A stretch of DNA of 64,000 nucleotides, taken from assembly GCF_011759585.1 (NCBI RefSeq), contig NZ_JAAOYV010000001.1:682001-746000 (forward strand). The letters run 5' to 3'. Both the position numbers and the translations under genes were made by a program. The notes beneath the pieces were generated by a model. That model ran no database searches, had not been told where the DNA came from, and worked only from the letters and a program-made list of their open reading frames with translations. This document shows, piece by piece, positions 7,941 through 20,226 of this stretch (the stretch's first letter is position 1; the number at the start of each line of letters is the position of its first letter). The DNA is from Frigoribacterium endophyticum. Its GTDB lineage: Bacteria > Actinomycetota > Actinomycetes > Actinomycetales > Microbacteriaceae.

Positions 7941-10907
7941 GTGATCGTCGCACTCCTGGCCTTCGCGGTCGCCTCGGTCGTCGTGGCCTTCGGCCGCCGA
8001 CTCGGCACGCGCCTCTTCGTGGTCGCCGCCCTCGTCCCGGCCGCCGTCGCGGTCTACACGGCCACGCAGGGCCCCGCCGTCCTCGCCGGCGACGTCCTCG
8101 TCGAGTCGGTGCCGTGGATCCCGCAGCTCGGCATCGCCCTGACCCTGCGGGTCGACGTGCTCGCGTGGGTGCTCGCCCTGGTCGTCACCGGCGTCGGCGC
8201 GCTCGTGCTGCTCTACTGCGCGCGCTACTTCAGCCGCGACGACGAGTCGCTGCCGCGCTTCGCCGCCATCCTGGTCGCCTTCGCGGGCGCCATGTACGGC
8301 CTCGTGACGAGCGACGACGTCTTCGTGCTCTTCGTCTTCTGGGAGGCCACGAGCGTCTTCTCGTACCTCCTCATCGGGCACTACACGGCCAAGCAGACGA
8401 GCCGCGGGGCGGCGCTCCAGGCGCTGATCGTGACGACCGCGGGCGGCCTGGCGATGCTCGTGGGCCTGGTGATCCTGGCCGTGGAGGGCGGCACCTCGTC
8501 GCTCGAGGGCCTGGTGGAGTCGCCCCCGACGGGGTCAGCCGTCACCGTCGCGGTCGTGCTCGTGCTCGTCGGGGCGCTGAGCAAGTCCGCCCTCGTGCCG
8601 TTCCACTTCTGGCTGCCCGCCGCCATGGCGGCACCGACCCCCGTCAGCGCCTACCTGCACGCCGCGGCCATGGTCAAGGCGGGCATCTACCTCGTCGCCC
8701 GGCTCGCCCCGGGCTACCACGACTCGCCCGGCTGGCAGGAGATCGTCGTCACGGTCGGCGTCGTGACGATGCTCCTCGGCGGCTACCGGGCCCTCCGCCA
8801 GCACGACCTCAAGCTCGTGCTCGCCTACGGCACGGTGAGCCAGCTGGGCTTCCTCACGATCGTCGTCGGCTACGGCACGCGCGACGCCGCCCTCGCCGGG
8901 CTCGCCCTCCTCGTCGCCCACGCCCTGTTCAAGGCCACCCTCTTCCTCGTCGTCGGCATAGTGGACCACCGGGCGGGCACCCGCGACCTGCGGAAGCTCA
9001 GCGGCCTCGGCCGTCAGGCTCCGCTGCTCTTCGTCATCACCGTGCTGGCCCTGGCCTCGATGGCCGGCGTGCCGCCGACGTTCGGCTTCGTCGCGAAGGA
9101 GGCCGTGCTGAGCGCGCTCCTCTCCGACGCCGAGCACGGCAGCGCCTGGGGCGTCGTCGCCCTCCTCGGCGTCGTGCTGGGCTCGATCCTCACCACGGCC
9201 TACAGCCTGCGCTTCCTCTGGGGGGCCTTCGCGCGCAAGGCCGGCGTCGAGCCCGTCGACTTCGTCAAGGAGCACGTCGACTTCCTCGTCTCGCCGGCCG
9301 TCCTCGCGCTGCTCGGACTCGGGCTCGGCGCCGCGGCCGGCGCCCTCGACCCCGTCCTCGCGCTCTACGCCGACACCCTCCCCGCGGTCGAGAGCGACCA
9401 CGGCCCGTACCACCTCGCCCTCTGGCACGGCCTCGAGCCGGCCCTCGGGCTGACGGCGCTGACCCTCGTCGTCGGCGCGCTCCTGTTCTGGCAGCGGGAG
9501 CCGGTCGCCCGCCTGCAGAAGGCGGCCTCGTTCATGCCCCGCGCCTCCGACGGGTACGTCCGCATCATGACGACCATCGACAGCACGGCGTCGCGCACCA
9601 CGGCGGCGACGCAGCGCGGCTCGCTGCCCTTCTACCTCTCCACGATCCTCGTGGTCTTCGTGGCGTCGTCGATCGTCACCCTCTCGCTGAACAGGAGCTG
9701 GCCGGAGGCGGCGGTCCTGTGGGACTACCCGGCCCAGCTGGCCATCGGCGGCCTCATGGTCATCGGCGCGGTCGCCGCCGCCCGCTCGAACAAGCGGTTC
9801 CAGGCGGTCGTGCTGGTCGGCGTCACCGGCTACGGCATGGCGGCGCTCTTCGCCCTGCACGGGGCGCCCGACCTCGCCCTCACCCAGGCGCTCATCGAGA
9901 CCATCACGCTCATCGCGTTCGTCCTCGTCCTGCGCCGCCTGCCCGCGCGCCTCGGCGAGCGGAACGGCCGCACCCACCGGGCGGCCCGGGCGGTCATCGC
10001 GATCTCGGTCGGCTGCGTGATGGCCGCCATCGCGGTCGTCGCCCTCGGCGCCCGGTCGATGCCGACGATCAGCGGCGCGTTCCCCGAGCTGGCGGTGACC
10101 GGGGGGCACGGCAAGAACGTCGTCAACGTCACGCTCGTCGACATCCGCGGGTGGGACACCATGGGCGAGATCAGCGTGCTCATCGTCGCGGCCACGGGCG
10201 TCGCGAGCCTCGTCTTCCTCACCTCGCGCACCGACATGCTGCCCCGGCCCGCCCGTCGCAGCCGCGCCCAGCGCTTCCTCGCCCGGGTGCGGCCCGAGAT
10301 GGAGGCGGCGCCCGAGCTGCCCGGAGGCGGCCAGCTCTCGGCGACCGCGGCCGACACCAGCGACGTCGAGGGCGACCGCCGTGCTTGGCTGCTCGCGGGG
10401 CGCAAGCTCGCGCCGCAGAACCGGTCGATCCTGCTCGAGGTCGTCGTCCGGCTGCTCTTCCACGCCATCGTGGTGGTCTCGATCTACCTCCTCTTCGCCG
10501 GGCACAACCTCCCGGGCGGCGGGTTCGCGGGCGGTCTCGTCGCGGGCATGGCCTTCGTCGCGCGCTACCTCGCGGGCGGGCGGTTCGAGCTCGGGGCCGC
10601 CGCGCCCCTCGACGCGGGCAAGGTCCTGGGCACCGGGCTCCTGGTCATCGTCGCGACGGCGGTCGTCCCGCTCTTCCTCGGCGTCGACGCCCTGACCTCG
10701 ACCTGGGTCGAGGGCGAGCTGCCGCTCTTCGGCCACGTCGAGTTCGTTACCTCGACGTTCTTCGACGTCGGCGTCTACCTCGTGGTCGTCGGCCTCGTCC
10801 TCGACGTGCTCCGCAGCCTGGGGGCCGAGGTCGACCGTCAAGAAGAAGAAGACGACCGGGGCGACGCCTCGGTCACCGCGACGACGAAGCAGGGGGCGGC
10901 ATCGTGA
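7941..10907 (+). CDS. mrpA: Mrp Na+/H+ antiporter subunit A (fused A+B type)
   Basis: Large membrane subunit of the multi-subunit cation/proton antiporter, which exports Na+ (or K+) using the proton gradient and supports alkali and salt tolerance. The start is GTG 7941, six bases after GGAGGTG, rather than the in-frame GTG at 7932 inside that site; 988 residues. The N-terminal two thirds are a complex I-like proton channel with the conserved Glu in VFWEATSVFSYLLIG and the Lys/His segments SKSALVPFHFWLP, YLHAAAMVKAG and VAHALFKATLFLV. The C-terminus (about 830-970, FAGHNLPGGGFAGGLVAGMAF) is the MrpB domain, so there is no separate mrpB. It overlaps mrpC by 4 bases. Confidence 0.93.
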   Translation: MIVALLAFAVASVVVAFGRRLGTRLFVVAALVPAAVAVYTATQGPAVLAGDVLVESVPWIPQLGIALTLRVDVLAWVLALVVTGVGALVLLYCARYFSRDDESLPRFAAILVAFAGAMYGLVTSDDVFVLFVFWEATSVFSYLLIGHYTAKQTSRGAALQALIVTTAGGLAMLVGLVILAVEGGTSSLEGLVESPPTGSAVTVAVVLVLVGALSKSALVPFHFWLPAAMAAPTPVSAYLHAAAMVKAGIYLVARLAPGYHDSPGWQEIVVTVGVVTMLLGGYRALRQHDLKLVLAYGTVSQLGFLTIVVGYGTRDAALAGLALLVAHALFKATLFLVVGIVDHRAGTRDLRKLSGLGRQAPLLFVITVLALASMAGVPPTFGFVAKEAVLSALLSDAEHGSAWGVVALLGVVLGSILTTAYSLRFLWGAFARKAGVEPVDFVKEHVDFLVSPAVLALLGLGLGAAAGALDPVLALYADTLPAVESDHGPYHLALWHGLEPALGLTALTLVVGALLFWQREPVARLQKAASFMPRASDGYVRIMTTIDSTASRTTAATQRGSLPFYLSTILVVFVASSIVTLSLNRSWPEAAVLWDYPAQLAIGGLMVIGAVAAARSNKRFQAVVLVGVTGYGMAALFALHGAPDLALTQALIETITLIAFVLVLRRLPARLGERNGRTHRAARAVIAISVGCVMAAIAVVALGARSMPTISGAFPELAVTGGHGKNVVNVTLVDIRGWDTMGEISVLIVAATGVASLVFLTSRTDMLPRPARRSRAQRFLARVRPEMEAAPELPGGGQLSATAADTSDVEGDRRAWLLAGRKLAPQNRSILLEVVVRLLFHAIVVVSIYLLFAGHNLPGGGFAGGLVAGMAFVARYLAGGRFELGAAAPLDAGKVLGTGLLVIVATAVVPLFLGVDALTSTWVEGELPLFGHVEFVTSTFFDVGVYLVVVGLVLDVLRSLGAEVDRQEEEDDRGDASVTATTKQGAAS

Positions 10908-11539
10908 GCGTCTCCCTCGTCCTCGTCGTGGTGATGGCCGCGCTGTACGCGTGCGGCATCTACCTCATGCTCGAGCGCAGCATGACCCGGGTCCTCCTCG
11001 GCTTCCTGCTCGTCGGCAACGCGACGAACATCCTCATCCTCGTGATGTCCGGCCGGAGCGGCGAGGCGCCGATCGCCGACGGCGAGGTGCCGGAGTCGTC
11101 GTTCGCCGACCCTCTGCCGCAGGCCCTGGTGCTCACGGCGATCGTCATCACCTTCGGCGTCTCCGCGTTCCTCCTCGCCCTGATCTACCGCTCCTGGCGC
11201 CTGGCCCAGGAGGACGACGTGGCCGACGACCTCGAGGACCTCGAGATCGGCATCCGCGGGGTGCCCGCCGAGGAGGAGGCCGAGCAGTCCGACGCGGACG
11301 ACGAGGCCGGGGGAGACACGGAGTTCGGCTCGCGGGCGGAGGCGGCCGTCCCCGAGTCGCCGCACGACCCCGACGACGACGACGCGTGGGACCACGCGCC
11401 GCGCGAGAACGTGCCCCTGGCCGACCCCGAGCACGCGCCGCACCACGACCCGCTCCACCCCGAGCGCGCCCGCGACGTGGGCCGCTACCGCACCGACGAC
11501 GACGACCGCCCGACCGGGCCGAAGGGAGGCCGACCGTGA
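10904..11539 (+). CDS. mrpC: Mrp antiporter subunit C with long acidic tail
   Basis: NuoK-like small subunit of the Mrp antiporter. Three membrane segments occupy residues 1 to about 100 (LVVVMAALYACGIYLML, VLLGFLLVGNATNILIL, ALVLTAIVITFGVSAFLLAL), which is the usual MrpC. The next ~110 residues are a highly acidic, Asp/Glu/His-rich, probably disordered cytoplasmic tail (VADDLEDLEIG, DPDDDDAW, HHDPLHPERA), making it 211 residues against about 110-120 for typical MrpC. GTG 10904 overlaps the mrpA stop by 4 bases, and the stop in turn overlaps mrpD. Confidence 0.9.
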   Translation: MSVSLVLVVVMAALYACGIYLMLERSMTRVLLGFLLVGNATNILILVMSGRSGEAPIADGEVPESSFADPLPQALVLTAIVITFGVSAFLLALIYRSWRLAQEDDVADDLEDLEIGIRGVPAEEEAEQSDADDEAGGDTEFGSRAEAAVPESPHDPDDDDAWDHAPRENVPLADPEHAPHHDPLHPERARDVGRYRTDDDDRPTGPKGGRP

Positions 11540-13134
11540 ACGTCGACTTCCTCGTGCCGCTCGTGGTGCTCGTCCCGCTGCTCGGCGCGGCCACCGCGCT
11601 CATCGCCACCCGGCGCCCCCGCCTCCAGGCGGTCCTGTCGATCGCCGCGCTGGCCGTCGTCGTCGTCATCAGCGTCGTCCTGCTGGTCGTCGTCGACCGC
11701 GACGGGGCCATCGCCGTGCAGATCGGCGGGTGGGAGGCGCCCTTCGGCATCCTCCTCGTGGTGGACCGCCTCGCCGCGCTGATGCTCGTCATCTCGTCGA
11801 TCGTGCTGCTGGCGGTCTTCGTGTACTCGGTCGGGCAGGGCTCGGCGGACGGCGACGGCGACGCCCCGGTGTCGATCTACAACCCGACCTACCTCATCCT
11901 CGCCGCGGGCGTGTTCGACGCCTTCGCGGCGGGCGACCTCTTCAACCTCTACGTCGGCTTCGAGATGCTGCTCATCGCCAGCTACGTGCTGATCACGCTC
12001 GGCGGCACGGAGCAGCGCATCCGCGCGGGGGTCACCTACATCGTCGTGAGCCTGCTCTCGAGCGTGCTCTTCCTCGCGTCGATCGCCATGATCTACGGCG
12101 CGCTCGGCACCGTGAACATCGCCGACATCGCGCAGAAGATGGACCAGATCCCGCCCGACGTGCAGACGATCATCCACGTGATGCTGCTGACGGCCTTCGG
12201 CATCAAGGCCGCGATCTTCCCGCTGTCGTTCTGGCTGCCCGACTCGTACCCGACGGCCCCCGCGCCGGTCACGGCGGTCTTCGCGGGCCTCCTGACCAAG
12301 GTCGGCGTGTACGCGATCATCCGCACCGAGACCGTCCTGTTCGTCGAGAGCAACGTCAACGTCTACCTGCTGATCATCGCGCTGCTGACGATGGTGGTGG
12401 GGATCCTCGGCGCGGTGGCCCAGGCCGACATCAAGCGGTTGCTGTCGTTCACCCTGGTCAGCCACATCGGCTACATGATCTTCGGCATCGCCCTCGGCAC
12501 CGTCGAGGGGCTCGCGGCCACGATCTACTACGTGGTGCACCACATCACCGTGCAGACGACCCTCTTCCTCGGCGCGGGGCTGATCGAACGACGGGGAGGC
12601 ACCGCCTCCGTCCTCCGGCTCGGCGGCCTGCTCAAGGCGGCGCCCGTGATCGGCGTCCTCTTCTTCATCCCCGCGCTCAACCTCGGGGGCATCCCGCCCT
12701 TCTCCGGGTTCATCGGCAAGGTGGCGCTCTTCGACGCCGGGGCACGGCTGCACGACCCGCTCGTCTACGTCCTCCTGGGGGCGGGCGCCCTGACGTCGCT
12801 GCTCACGCTGTACGCACTGATGCGCGCCTGGAACCTCGCCTTCTGGCGTCCCGGTGCCGACGTCGAGGACCACGAGTCGCCCCTCACCGAACGTCTCGAG
12901 GAGGCTCCCGGCCGCACCGTCGTGCAGAAGCGCCGCGCGAACCCCCGCACCATGATCGGCGCGACGGCCGGCATGGTGCTCGTCTCGCTCGTGCTCACCG
13001 TCGCCGCCGGCCCGCTCTACGGCGTCGCCGAGCGCGCCGCCGGTCGCGTGTACGGCTCGAACGAGTACGTGCAGCTCGTCTTCCCGACCGGTGAGGGCGA
13101 CACCGCCTCGGACGACCAGGAGGGCACCCCGTGA
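11536..13134 (+). CDS. mrpD: Mrp antiporter subunit D
   Basis: Second complex I-like proton-channel subunit of the Mrp antiporter, 532 residues with about 14 membrane segments. Typical marks are NLYVGFEMLLIASYVLITLGG (the conserved Glu lies in this segment), IKAAIFPLSFWLPDSYPTAPAPVTAVFAGLLTKVG with the conserved Lys residues split over two helices, and VAQADIKRLLSFTLVSHIGYM. A short charged region after about 455 (EDHESPLTERLEEAPG) precedes the last helix. GTG 11536 overlaps the mrpC stop (GTGA) with GGGAGG nine bases upstream. Confidence 0.93.
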   Translation: MNVDFLVPLVVLVPLLGAATALIATRRPRLQAVLSIAALAVVVVISVVLLVVVDRDGAIAVQIGGWEAPFGILLVVDRLAALMLVISSIVLLAVFVYSVGQGSADGDGDAPVSIYNPTYLILAAGVFDAFAAGDLFNLYVGFEMLLIASYVLITLGGTEQRIRAGVTYIVVSLLSSVLFLASIAMIYGALGTVNIADIAQKMDQIPPDVQTIIHVMLLTAFGIKAAIFPLSFWLPDSYPTAPAPVTAVFAGLLTKVGVYAIIRTETVLFVESNVNVYLLIIALLTMVVGILGAVAQADIKRLLSFTLVSHIGYMIFGIALGTVEGLAATIYYVVHHITVQTTLFLGAGLIERRGGTASVLRLGGLLKAAPVIGVLFFIPALNLGGIPPFSGFIGKVALFDAGARLHDPLVYVLLGAGALTSLLTLYALMRAWNLAFWRPGADVEDHESPLTERLEEAPGRTVVQKRRANPRTMIGATAGMVLVSLVLTVAAGPLYGVAERAAGRVYGSNEYVQLVFPTGEGDTASDDQEGTP

Positions 13135-13766
13135 CCCCGCGTCCTTCCGCCCACGAGGTCGGCCGGAGCCTGCTGAGGCAGCTCCCGCTGCTGGTCGGGC
13201 TCGTCGTCCTCTGGATGTTCCTCTGGAACCAGCTGACGGTGCTCTCCGCCGTCACCGGGGTGCTCGTCGCCCTGCTCGTGACGCGCGTCTTCTTCCTCCC
13301 GCCGGTGGAGCTCAGCGGGAGGTTCAACCTCGGCTGGGCCCTGGTCTTCGTGGTCCGCTTCCTGGCCGACCTCGTCGTCGCCTCGGTCGAGGTGGCGTGG
13401 AAGGCCGTGCGGCCCCGCGGCGTGACGAGCAACGCGATCGTCGCGGTGCAGCTGCACACGCGATCCGACTTCGTGATGACCCTGGTGGCCGAGGCCGCCT
13501 CGCTGGTGCCCGGGTCGCTCGTCGTGGAGGCCGACCGGGAGCGGTCGATCCTCTACATGCACGCCCTCGCCGTGGAGGACGCCGACGGCGTCGAGCGGGT
13601 GCGCGCCTCCGTGCTCGGCTTCGAGAAGAGGATCGCCCGGGCCCTCGGCAGCGCCGACGACCTGCGGCGCATCGCCGAGGGCACGCCGGCGACGGAGGAC
13701 CCGGCGACCGACCCCACGGGGAACGACCGCCTCGTGAACGAGAAAGACAAGGGAGCTGCCTCGTGA
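13131..13766 (+). CDS. mrpE: Mrp antiporter subunit E
   Basis: Subunit E of the Mrp antiporter, needed for assembly and activity of the complex; 211 residues. The N-terminus has membrane segments (LLVGLVVLWMFLWNQLT, VTGVLVALLVTRVFFLP, LGWALVFVVRFLADLVVASV), followed by the cytoplasmic domain with SNAIVAVQL, SLVPGSLVVEADRE and LYMHAL, the usual MrpE hallmark order. The last 40 residues are polar and poorly conserved. GTG 13131 overlaps the mrpD stop by 4 bases, and its end overlaps mrpF the same way. Confidence 0.9.
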   Translation: MTPRPSAHEVGRSLLRQLPLLVGLVVLWMFLWNQLTVLSAVTGVLVALLVTRVFFLPPVELSGRFNLGWALVFVVRFLADLVVASVEVAWKAVRPRGVTSNAIVAVQLHTRSDFVMTLVAEAASLVPGSLVVEADRERSILYMHALAVEDADGVERVRASVLGFEKRIARALGSADDLRRIAEGTPATEDPATDPTGNDRLVNEKDKGAAS

Positions 13767-14026
13767 TCGCCGTCGAGTGGATCGTCGGGATCCTGTTCGC
13801 CTTCGCCGCCCTGGCCTCCGTCTGGCGCATCGTCCGGGGGCCGTCCATCCTCGACCGCATGATCGCGAGCGACATGCTGCTCACGACCCTCATCTGCGTG
13901 CTCGCCGCCGACATGGTGTCCGGCCACCACACCCGGACGCTGCCCGTCATCATCGTCCTCGCGCTCACGGCAGTCTTCGGGTCGATCACGGTCGCCCGCT
14001 ACGTGTCGAGGCAGGACCCGTCATGA
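13763..14026 (+). CDS. mrpF: Mrp antiporter subunit F
   Basis: Small subunit F of the Mrp antiporter, 87 residues with three membrane helices (IVGILFAFAALASVWRIV, DRMIASDMLLTTLICVLAA, TLPVIIVLALTAVFGSITVARYV). The RGPSILDRMIASDML segment after helix 1 is the family signature. GTG 13763 overlaps mrpE and the stop overlaps mrpG, each by 4 bases. GGGAGC lies about 8 bases before the start. Confidence 0.9.
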   Translation: MIAVEWIVGILFAFAALASVWRIVRGPSILDRMIASDMLLTTLICVLAADMVSGHHTRTLPVIIVLALTAVFGSITVARYVSRQDPS

Positions 14027-14574
14027 GCCAGACCGCCTACGACGTCGCCAGCTCCGTCCTCCTCCTCGCCGGGGCCCTCCTCTCCGCCGCGGCGGGGGTG
14101 GGCCTGCTCCGCTTCCCGGACGCGCTCTCGCGCATGCACGCCGCCACGAAGCCGCAGATCTTCGGGCTCATCCTCATGCTCGCCGCGATCGCGCTCGACC
14201 AGCACACCCTGGCGACCGTCGCCTCCCTGCTCGTCGTCCTCGTCTTCCAGATGCTCACGGCGCCCATCTCCGCTCACATGATCGGCCGGGCCGGCTACCG
14301 CAACGGCGACCTGCGTCGTGACCTGCTGGTCGTCGACGAGCTCGACGACGCCGTCGCGAGGGCGGGGGAGGAGCTGGTCAGCGACGGGGAGTCCCTCGCC
14401 GACGTCGACACCTCGACCCTGCCGGTGGGCTCGGCCGACGTGCTCGCCGTCGAGATCGAGCGGCTCGACGGGCTCGACGACTCGGAGGGCGACGACGAGG
14501 AGCACGACGACCCCGCCCGGGAGCGCGAGCACCAGGAGCGTCGGCACCACGACGTCGATCCCGGCCTGGACTGA
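14023..14574 (+). CDS. mrpG: Mrp antiporter subunit G with acidic tail
   Basis: Last gene of the Mrp operon, 183 residues. Residues 1 to about 90 hold three membrane helices and the family motif VGLLRFPDALSRMHAATKPQIFGLILML. The C-terminal ~90 residues are acidic and low complexity (DSEGDDEEHDDPARE), which, like the tail of subunit C, is beyond the normal ~110-residue length. ATG 14023 overlaps the mrpF stop (ATGA). Confidence 0.9.
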   Translation: MSQTAYDVASSVLLLAGALLSAAAGVGLLRFPDALSRMHAATKPQIFGLILMLAAIALDQHTLATVASLLVVLVFQMLTAPISAHMIGRAGYRNGDLRRDLLVVDELDDAVARAGEELVSDGESLADVDTSTLPVGSADVLAVEIERLDGLDDSEGDDEEHDDPAREREHQERRHHDVDPGLD

Positions 14575-14649
14575 GCCGGCGCTCCTCCGCCCTGCCGCGC
14601 CGCCGACGCCTCCGTCCGGGGCGTGGGCGTCGCTGACGGCGGCGGGCCC

Positions 14650-14655
14650 TAAACT
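14650..14655 (+). promoter_or_regulatory. -10 element, leaderless promoter of ilvD
   Basis: TAAACT followed by 6 bases (CGACCC) and the ilvD ATG. No ribosome site precedes the start, which fits a leaderless mRNA. Confidence 0.6.
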
Positions 14656-14661
14656 CGACCC

Positions 14662-16374
14662 ATGCCAGTGAAGGACACCCAGCCCGAGGTCGACATCAAG
14701 CCGCGCAGCCGCGTCGTCACCGACGGCGTCGAAGCCACCACCTCCCGGGGCATGCTGCGTGCCGTGGGCATGGGCGACGGCGACTGGGAGAAGCCCCAGA
14801 TCGGCATCGCCAGCAGCTGGAACGAGATCACCCCCTGCAACCTGTCGCTCGACCGCCTCGCGCAGGGCGCCAAGGAGGGCGTGCACGCCGGCGGCGGGTA
14901 CCCGCTGCAGTTCGGCACCGTCTCCGTCTCCGACGGCATCTCGATGGGCCACGAGGGCATGCACTTCTCGCTGGTGTCGCGCGAGGTCATCGCCGACAGC
15001 GTGGAGGTCGTGATGAACGCCGAGCGCCTCGACGGCTCGGTGCTGCTGGCCGGCTGCGACAAGTCGCTGCCCGGGATGCTGATGGCCGCGGCCCGCCTCG
15101 ACCTGGCGAGCGTCTTCCTCTACGCGGGCAGCGTCGCCCCCGGGTGGGTCAAGCTCAGCGACGGCACCGAGAAGAACGTCACGATCATCGACTCGTTCGA
15201 GGCGGTCGGCGCCCACAAGGCCGGCAACCTCAGCGACGCCGACCTCAAGGCCATCGAGTGCGCGATCGTCCCGGGCGAGGGCGCCTGCGGCGGCATGTAC
15301 ACGGCCAACACCATGGCGAGCGTCGCCGAGGCGCTCGGCATGAGCCTGCCCGGCTCGGCCTCGCCGCCCTCGGCCGACCGTCGCCGCGACTACTTCGCCC
15401 ACCGCTCGGGCGAGGCCGTCGTGAACATGCTGCGGCTCGGCATCACCACGCGCGACATCCTCACCAAGGAGGCGTTCGAGAACGCCATCGCCGTCGCCAT
15501 GGCCTTCGGCGGCTCGACGAACGTCGTCCTGCACCTGCTGGCCATCGCCTACGAGGCCGAGGTCGACCTCACCATCGACGACTTCAACCGCATCGGCGAC
15601 ACCGTGCCGCACATCGGCGACCTCAAGCCGTTCGGCAAGTACGTCATGAACGACGTCGACCGCATGGGCGGCGTGCCCGTCGTCATGAAGGCGCTCCTCG
15701 ACGCCGGCCTGCTGCACGGCGACTGCCTCACCGTGACCGGCAAGACCGTCGCCGAGAACCTCGCCGACATCCAGCCCGCCCCCCTCGACGGCGAGGTGCT
15801 CCGCACGCTCGACGACCCCATCCACGCGACGGGCGGCCTCACCGTGCTCAGCGGCACGATGGCCCCCGAGGGCGCGGTCGTGAAGACGGCCGGCTTCGAC
15901 GCCTCGCTCTTCGAGGGGCCGGCGAAGGTCTTCGAGCGCGAGCGCGGCGCCATGGACGCCCTCACCGAGGGCCGCATCGTCGCGGGCGACGTCGTCGTCA
16001 TCCGCTACGAGGGCCCGAAGGGCGGCCCCGGCATGCGCGAGATGCTCGCCATCACGGCGGCCATCAAGGGCGCAGGGCTCGGAAAAGATGTACTACTCTT
16101 GACGGACGGACGATTCTCAGGCGGCACAACCGGCCTGTGCATCGGCCACATGGCTCCCGAAGCGGTCGACGCAGGTCCGATCGCCTTCGTGCGCGATGGT
16201 GATCTGATTCGGGTCGACATCGCCGCTCGGTCCATCGACCTACTCGTCGATCCCGCCGAGCTCGAGTCCCGCCGCGACGGCTGGGCTCCTCTTCCCCCGC
16301 GCTACACCCGCGGTGTCCTCGCCAAGTACGCGCGCCAGGTCCGCTCCGCCGCGGAGGGCGCCGTCACCTACTAG
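14662..16374 (+). CDS. ilvD: Dihydroxy-acid dehydratase
   Basis: Iron-sulfur enzyme that dehydrates 2,3-dihydroxy acids to the 2-keto acids, the third step of isoleucine/valine synthesis. The 570 residues are full length. Cluster cysteines lie in [24 protein letters not shown] and [13 protein letters not shown]; the catalytic Ser loop is [11 protein letters not shown] (about 480-490). The ATG is fixed by the leaderless -10 element six bases upstream. Odd feature: from about 16075 to 16260 the codons abruptly become poor in G/C third positions (for example GGA AAA GAT GTA CTA, GAT GGT GAT CTG ATT) although the protein is perfectly normal there. ilvB follows after 94 bases. Confidence 0.96.
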   Translation: MPVKDTQPEVDIKPRSRVVTDGVEATTSRGMLRAVGMGDGDWEKPQIGIASSWNEITPCNLSLDRLAQGAKEGVHAGGGYPLQFGTVSVSDGISMGHEGMHFSLVSREVIADSVEVVMNAERLDGSVLLAGCDKSLPGMLMAAARLDLASVFLYAGSVAPGWVKLSDGTEKNVTIIDSFEAVGAHKAGNLSDADLKAIECAIVPGEGACGGMYTANTMASVAEALGMSLPGSASPPSADRRRDYFAHRSGEAVVNMLRLGITTRDILTKEAFENAIAVAMAFGGSTNVVLHLLAIAYEAEVDLTIDDFNRIGDTVPHIGDLKPFGKYVMNDVDRMGGVPVVMKALLDAGLLHGDCLTVTGKTVAENLADIQPAPLDGEVLRTLDDPIHATGGLTVLSGTMAPEGAVVKTAGFDASLFEGPAKVFERERGAMDALTEGRIVAGDVVVIRYEGPKGGPGMREMLAITAAIKGAGLGKDVLLLTDGRFSGGTTGLCIGHMAPEAVDAGPIAFVRDGDLIRVDIAARSIDLLVDPAELESRRDGWAPLPPRYTRGVLAKYARQVRSAAEGAVTY

Positions 16375-16468
16375 ACGACCGTCCCCGCCGCCTCCACCGG
16401 GCCCGCGCGATCGTCGTCGGCTGACCTCCGTCACACCGTCCACCACCACGAAGAGGGAACCGCCTCCG

Positions 16469-20135
<3,667 letters not shown>

Positions 20136-20145
20136 TCCGCATCCG

Positions 20146-20189
20146 CACCGACGACGCCCCCCTCCGATCGGAGGGGGGCATCGTCGGTG
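20146..20189 (+). terminator. Strong hairpin terminator after ilvC
   Basis: Near-perfect palindrome: 9-bp outer stem (20146-20154 with 20181-20189), one C/A mismatch, then an uninterrupted 24-base palindrome centred on TCCGATCGGA (20156-20179). It ends the ilv region before mtlD. Confidence 0.85.
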
Positions 20190-20213
20190 TCAGGGCGACC
20201 AGGCGGCCCGTGG

Positions 20214-20219
20214 CATGAT
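20214..20219 (+). promoter_or_regulatory. Possible leaderless -10 of mtlD
   Basis: CATGAT lies 7 bases before the ATG at 20227, and no ribosome site is present. Weaker than the TANNNT examples. Confidence 0.3.
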
Positions 20220-20226
20220 CTAGAGC

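Noticed and set aside
16375-16468. Attenuator leader peptide before ilvB
   Set aside because: No short frame rich in Ile/Val/Leu codons and no paired terminator/antiterminator hairpins were visible.
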